Positions 62,102 to 64,000 of a stretch of 64,000 nucleotides of DNA are shown here, in pieces. The DNA comes from Chryseobacterium koreense CCUG 49689. GTDB lineage: Bacteria > Bacteroidota > Bacteroidia > Flavobacteriales > Weeksellaceae. The stretch is from contig NZ_LFNG01000011.1 of the NCBI RefSeq assembly GCF_001045435.1, positions 52,091-116,090 of the forward strand. Reading direction: 5' to 3'. The notes beneath the pieces were generated by a model. It made no database searches. It saw only the letters and a program-made list of their open reading frames with translations, and was not told the origin of the DNA. The translations under genes were made by a program, and so were the position numbers. Numbering within the stretch: the first letter of the stretch is position 1; every line of letters begins with the position of its first letter.

Positions 62102-64000
62102 TTAATCACGGTTTTTCACCAGAACCCAACCTGTGTACTCGGAAAGTGAGTTCATGCCCGGTTCAATCCAGTGCATCACTACCCAATAACTTCCGGTAGG
62201 AACAGGTTTTCCGTTTGCGGTTCCGTTCCAGGTGAATCGGTTTGCTTGATCACCGGCAAAGATCAGTTTTCCGTATCGGTCATAAATCTGCATGAAAGGC
62301 TCTTCTTTTTTCAGCATGCCGGAATAATTCAGAACATCATTGAATCCATCGCCATTCGGTGTAATCACATTATATGGCTCGAAAACATAGATGTCTGCAG
62401 TTACCGGAGCACAATTGTCCGCGGAAATCACAAAGATGGTGTGGTCGCCTCCTTTCACATTATAGAAGACATTTGATGATTGATAGTTTCCGCTGTCGAT
62501 TGCATACTGGTATGGCGGATTTCCACCGGTAACCTGCACGGTGACAGTGCTTCCCTTGATCTCAACTGCTGTGATTACCGGAAGTGCAACTGCGGTTACC
62601 TTCACGTTTTGTCGGTAAACGCAACCATTCCAATACAGATCCACCCAATAATTTCCGACAGGAACATCGATGGTCTGAGTGGTTTCGCCCGTACTCCATA
62701 AATAACCGTCGAAGTCTGAACCCGGATCTAATTCTGTGATGGTTCCCGGACAGATCGCTTTATCTTTCAGAATTGTGGATGGTTTCGGCTGTTTGAATTT
62801 CAGGTTCAAAGTACCAATCACGTCACAGAAACCAGTTTTGTGGAATCTCAAGTAGAACGTTTTATTTGCCGTGATGGTTTGGGTTGCGGAAATATCCTCT
62901 CCCGGAAGGTCGTTTTGTGCTTTGGTGAGGTCGTCAAAATATTTCACGGAAACAGCGTTGTCCGCAGTAAATAAGTTCTTATAATCAGAAAGAGTCACGG
63001 TTGTGCTTCCGCTAAGTGTATTGTCACAAACATCTTGATCCGCTGTTGACGTGATCAAAGGAATATTTGGTCCGAATTTGAAATCAAGCTGTTTCCATTC
63101 CGGTGGACAGTGCGGAGAATTTGCTCTTACCCAAATTGTGGTATTTGCGGAATAACTCCATGCTGATGGATTTGCAATGTAATTGTTATTGCCGGCAACA
63201 GCATCCGAAAGATTCAGGTAATAATGAACCGTAAACAGTGATGCATTGGTAATAATCGAATTGGTCACCACATCTAAATTTACTGGAATCACTCCGTCAA
63301 AATTATCGTCACAACCGGTGAAATTGTATCCGCTGAGTTTCCAGATAGGTTTCGGGGATTCGGTGACGGTGATGGTTTTCGTGAATACACATCCCGAAGC
63401 ATTGGTGAATGCGATGGTGTAAACGCCTCCGGTTAAGGTTGCAGTGTTTGTCGTGGAAATCACGGTGGTTCCCTTTTTCCATAACCATGCGGTGTAGGTA
63501 GTTTCCGCATTCAGCGTGATCGAACTTCCCTGGCAAATGGTGTAAGCACTAAGCAAAGCTGTAGGGGTGGACTGTTTGAAAACTATATCCAGTTTTCCGA
63601 TGACATCGCAGAACCCGGCTTTCTTAAATCTATAATAGAAAGTGGTATTTCCCGTAATGGTTTGTGCGGCCGGGATATTCGGCGTGTTTGCCTGCGCATT
63701 AGCCAACGTGGAGAAATACCTCACCGTAGCTGCGGCATCCGCGGTAAAGAGATTTCTATAGGTTCCGAGGTTGATGTTTTCGGTATTGTTCAGGTCATTA
63801 TCACAAACCGTCACTGAATCGGCGTTTGTAATGAGAGGCAGATCCGTTCCGAAAGTAAAATTCAGCGGCTGCCATTCTCCCGGACAATACGCGGAATCCG
63901 TCCTCACCCAAACCGTGGTATTGGCGGTGTAGCTCCAAGTGGCGGGATTTGGGATAAAGTTGTTGTTTCCTGCAGCGGCATCTGTAGCATTTAAATAATA
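62102..64000 (-). CDS. Large repeat protein with T9SS type B sorting domain (3' part)
   Basis: The frame stays open to the window end, so the N-terminus is missing; 633 codons including the stop are visible. At least two long modules repeat, each with NP[AS].WSY[ST]ANTT[IV]WVR, CP.EW, VCDN, YFLF-like and FCDVIG[KT]L segments, followed by a PKD-like domain. The end is a type B gliding-motility C-terminal domain: NVITPNGDGFNDVL, IYDRYGKLIF, WNGTANGKPVPTGSYW. Surface or secreted adhesin-like protein. Confidence 0.9.
   Translation of the reverse strand, partial: YYLNATDAAAGNNNFIPNPATWSYTANTTVWVRTDSAYCPGEWQPLNFTFGTDLPLITNADSVTVCDNDLNNTENINLGTYRNLFTADAAATVRYFSTLANAQANTPNIPAAQTITGNTTFYYRFKKAGFCDVIGKLDIVFKQSTPTALLSAYTICQGSSITLNAETTYTAWLWKKGTTVISTTNTATLTGGVYTIAFTNASGCVFTKTITVTESPKPIWKLSGYNFTGCDDNFDGVIPVNLDVVTNSIITNASLFTVHYYLNLSDAVAGNNNYIANPSAWSYSANTTIWVRANSPHCPPEWKQLDFKFGPNIPLITSTADQDVCDNTLSGSTTVTLSDYKNLFTADNAVSVKYFDDLTKAQNDLPGEDISATQTITANKTFYLRFHKTGFCDVIGTLNLKFKQPKPSTILKDKAICPGTITELDPGSDFDGYLWSTGETTQTIDVPVGNYWVDLYWNGCVYRQNVKVTAVALPVITAVEIKGSTVTVQVTGGNPPYQYAIDSGNYQSSNVFYNVKGGDHTIFVISADNCAPVTADIYVFEPYNVITPNGDGFNDVLNYSGMLKKEEPFMQIYDRYGKLIFAGDQANRFTWNGTANGKPVPTGSYWVVMHWIEPGMNSLSEYTGWVLVKNRD

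Overview
The window reads as a chromosome segment from a Flavobacteriales member of the Chryseobacterium/Kaistella type (Bacteroidota). This is inferred from low GC, recurrent flavobacterial promoters (TTG-N19-TAnnTTTG) just upstream of genes, several secreted proteins with type IX secretion (T9SS) C-terminal sorting domains, and protein families typical of the group. No species can be named. It carries one tRNA, no rRNA, no CRISPR array and no insertion sequence.

Layout. 0-13 kb: 3' end of accA, an FtsE-type ATPase, rpmH, a T9SS protein, nrnA, an alpha/beta hydrolase, a lipoprotein, dtd, a degenerate Rieske-like lipoprotein, greA, a HIT protein, clpX, a T9SS protein with a small membrane protein, and a thioredoxin-fold protein. 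13-25 kb: tRNA-Met(CAT), a DUF3810 protein, a FucP-type MFS transporter, PlsC-like and GtrA-like membrane proteins, a CCA-adding-type enzyme, a cobalamin-riboswitch-controlled pair (BtuB-like receptor and a beta-propeller surface lipoprotein resembling BtuG), and ppk1.

25-35 kb is the most coherent system: a clade II (Sec-type) nitrous oxide reductase locus. It contains a fasciclin lipoprotein, a heme-copper-oxidase-like membrane protein, a Crp/Fnr regulator, nosY, nosF, nosD, nosL, a membrane protein, nosZ and two cytochrome c lipoproteins. Three promoters in the locus carry a palindrome with a TGA-N6-TCA core centred near -41.5 (TATGA-N6-TCATA twice, GCTGA-N6-TCAGC before the regulator itself). 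This suggests one autoregulated Crp/Fnr regulon that includes the fasciclin gene.

35-48 kb: dnaK, an ECF sigma/anti-sigma unit with two DUF4252 proteins (one fused to a DUF2807 adhesin-like domain), an outer-membrane barrel protein, then a phenylacetate degradation block (paaI, paaH, paaG, paaD, paaC, paaB) with hutI where paaA would be expected. 48-52 kb: ruvB, a PaiB-like flavoprotein, an MBL-fold hydrolase, coaE, and a LuxR-type two-component system. 54-64 kb: a run of secreted proteins with T9SS domains, showing domain shuffling (a chimeric gene, a coding remnant, near-identical C-terminal DNA) and ending in a large type B-sorted repeat protein cut by the window edge.

Many start codons were moved downstream from the longest frame because a TAnnTTTG promoter lies between the longest-frame start and the next ATG.
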